Shown here in pieces: positions 42,384 to 43,287 of a stretch of DNA of 43,287 nt (its first letter is position 1; each line of letters opens with the position of its first letter). The notes under the pieces are model-generated. The model had not been told where the DNA came from. It saw only the letters and a list, made by a program, of their open reading frames with translations, and ran no database searches. The position numbers and the translations under genes were made by a program. The stretch is from a bacterium (GTDB taxonomy: Bacteria > Pseudomonadota > Gammaproteobacteria > Berkiellales > Berkiellaceae): assembly GCA_009927065.1 (NCBI GenBank), contig RFNU01000189.1:1-43287 (forward strand), given 5' to 3'.

Positions 42384-43287
42384 ATGAGTTTAAGTTGTGG
42401 ATTGGTTGGTTTGCCAAATGTGGGGAAATCAACATTATTTAATGCCCTTACTAAGTTAGGAATAGAAGCGCAAAATTATCCATTTTGTACAATTGAGCCG
42501 AATATTGGATTAGTTGTTGTTCCTGATCCACGTTTGCAGAAAATTTCACAACTTTGTAAACCGTTAAAAATTATTGAAACAATGATTCAGTTTGTTGATA
42601 TTGCCGGTCTTGTTGAGGGAGCTTCAAAAGGAGAAGGATTGGGGAATCAATTTTTACACAATATCCGTGAAACTCATGCGATTTGTCATATTATTCGTTG
42701 TTTTGATGATCCGGATATTACACATGTTTGTGGCTCAGTCAATCCTGTCAGAGATGCCAAAATTATTGAACAAGAACTGATTTTGAGTGATATGGAAGCG
42801 ATCGAAAAAATGCTGGAGAAAAAACGTAAATTAGCTAAATCAGGTAATAAAGACGTTATGTTAGAGGTTGAGCACTTAAAGGCTTTACTCACTCACTTAG
42901 AACAAAACTTACCCATTAGAACTCATGAATTAGCACCATTATATTCAACGTTTATTACAGCCAAGCCATTGCTTTATATAGCTAATACTCAAGATGATAA
43001 TTATGATTCTTTAAATCCTTGGGTTGAGCAGTTACAATCTTTTGCTAAACAAAATGGTGCAGAGAGCTTAGTTCTTAATGCAGCTTTAGAAGCTGAAATC
43101 GCTTGTTTAGATTCGGAAGATCAAAAAGATTTTTTATCCAGTTTACATGCAGAAGAACCGGGTTTGCATCGTTTGATCCGCAAAACCTATGAAATGCTTA
43201 ATCTACAAACATTCTTTACCGCTGGGGAAAAAGAAGTTCGGGCCTGGACTATTAAAAAAGATACAAAAGCTCCACAAGCTGCAGGAG
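42384..43287 (+). CDS. ychF: Ribosome-binding ATPase YchF (3' end beyond the window)
   Basis: Obg-family GTPase fold that prefers ATP and binds ribosomes, affecting stress responses. The window holds the first 301 codons of roughly 363. ATG 42384 follows AGGA by 9 bases. GLPNVGKST (G1) starts at residue 8, and FVDIAGLVEGASKGEGLGN (G3) follows. The long helical domain (about 115-200) is present. The C-terminal TGS domain begins near the end and is cut off. In most gammaproteobacteria ychF is next to pth; here suf separates them. Confidence 0.97.
   Translation, partial: MSLSCGLVGLPNVGKSTLFNALTKLGIEAQNYPFCTIEPNIGLVVVPDPRLQKISQLCKPLKIIETMIQFVDIAGLVEGASKGEGLGNQFLHNIRETHAICHIIRCFDDPDITHVCGSVNPVRDAKIIEQELILSDMEAIEKMLEKKRKLAKSGNKDVMLEVEHLKALLTHLEQNLPIRTHELAPLYSTFITAKPLLYIANTQDDNYDSLNPWVEQLQSFAKQNGAESLVLNAALEAEIACLDSEDQKDFLSSLHAEEPGLHRLIRKTYEMLNLQTFFTAGEKEVRAWTIKKDTKAPQAAG

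Overview
The window is a dense, AT-rich stretch of bacterial chromosome made almost entirely of housekeeping genes. Gene order points to a gammaproteobacterium of the Legionella/Coxiella type. The run ftsH-glmM-tpiA-secG-tRNA-Leu(GAG)-nuoA..N-tRNA-fMet-nusA-infB-rbfA-truB-rpsO-pnp matches the order I recall for Legionellales. Apart from nuo and tpiA it also follows the E. coli ftsH-folP-glmM-secG-leuU ... metY-rimP-nusA-infB-rbfA-truB-rpsO-pnp block. Strong AT bias, homopolymer runs inside genes, tightly packed operons and several genes missing from conserved positions (folP, rimP, ypjD) suggest a reduced, host-associated genome. The lineage is inference from synteny; no 16S rRNA or taxon-specific marker is present.

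Layout. (1) 1-3242: a sensor histidine kinase followed by an exported branched-chain-amino-acid-type periplasmic binding protein with no transporter genes beside it; the pair looks like a ligand-sensing module. (2) 3243-3649: about 400 bp without a confident gene, holding an 11-bp inverted repeat. (3) 3650-8133: ftsH, glmM, an unusually divergent tpiA, secG and tRNA-Leu(GAG). (4) 8403-22278: the complete 14-gene NADH:quinone oxidoreductase (complex I) operon nuoA-nuoN with separate nuoC and nuoD, a peripheral arm with its main Fe-S ligands visible, and a short NuoN. (5) 22377-30710: initiator tRNA, a terminator, a structured leader, then nusA-infB-rbfA-truB, a 25-codon small ORF, rpsO and pnp (transcription/translation/RNA decay). 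(6) 30734-35224: CNNM/CorC-type membrane protein (minus strand), ffh, an unrecognised 344-residue protein and an Ohr-type peroxidase (minus strand). (7) 35699-43287: rplY and pth, then a sufB-C-D-S-U-T iron-sulfur assembly operon, then ychF, cut by the window end.

How they work together: complex I (nuo) needs many Fe-S clusters, and the SUF system that builds such clusters lies in the same window. FtsH, SecG and Ffh handle membrane protein insertion and quality control. NusA, IF2, RbfA, TruB, S15 and PNPase form the classic transcription/ribosome/RNA-decay operon. No insertion sequence, phage gene, CRISPR array or defence system was seen. The items most worth a second look are the kinase/binding-protein pair with a palindrome flanking its -10 box, the triosephosphate isomerase with altered active-site motifs, the initiator tRNA with a U1-U72 end, the suf operon sitting between pth and ychF, the orphan 344-residue protein, and the small ORF before rpsO.
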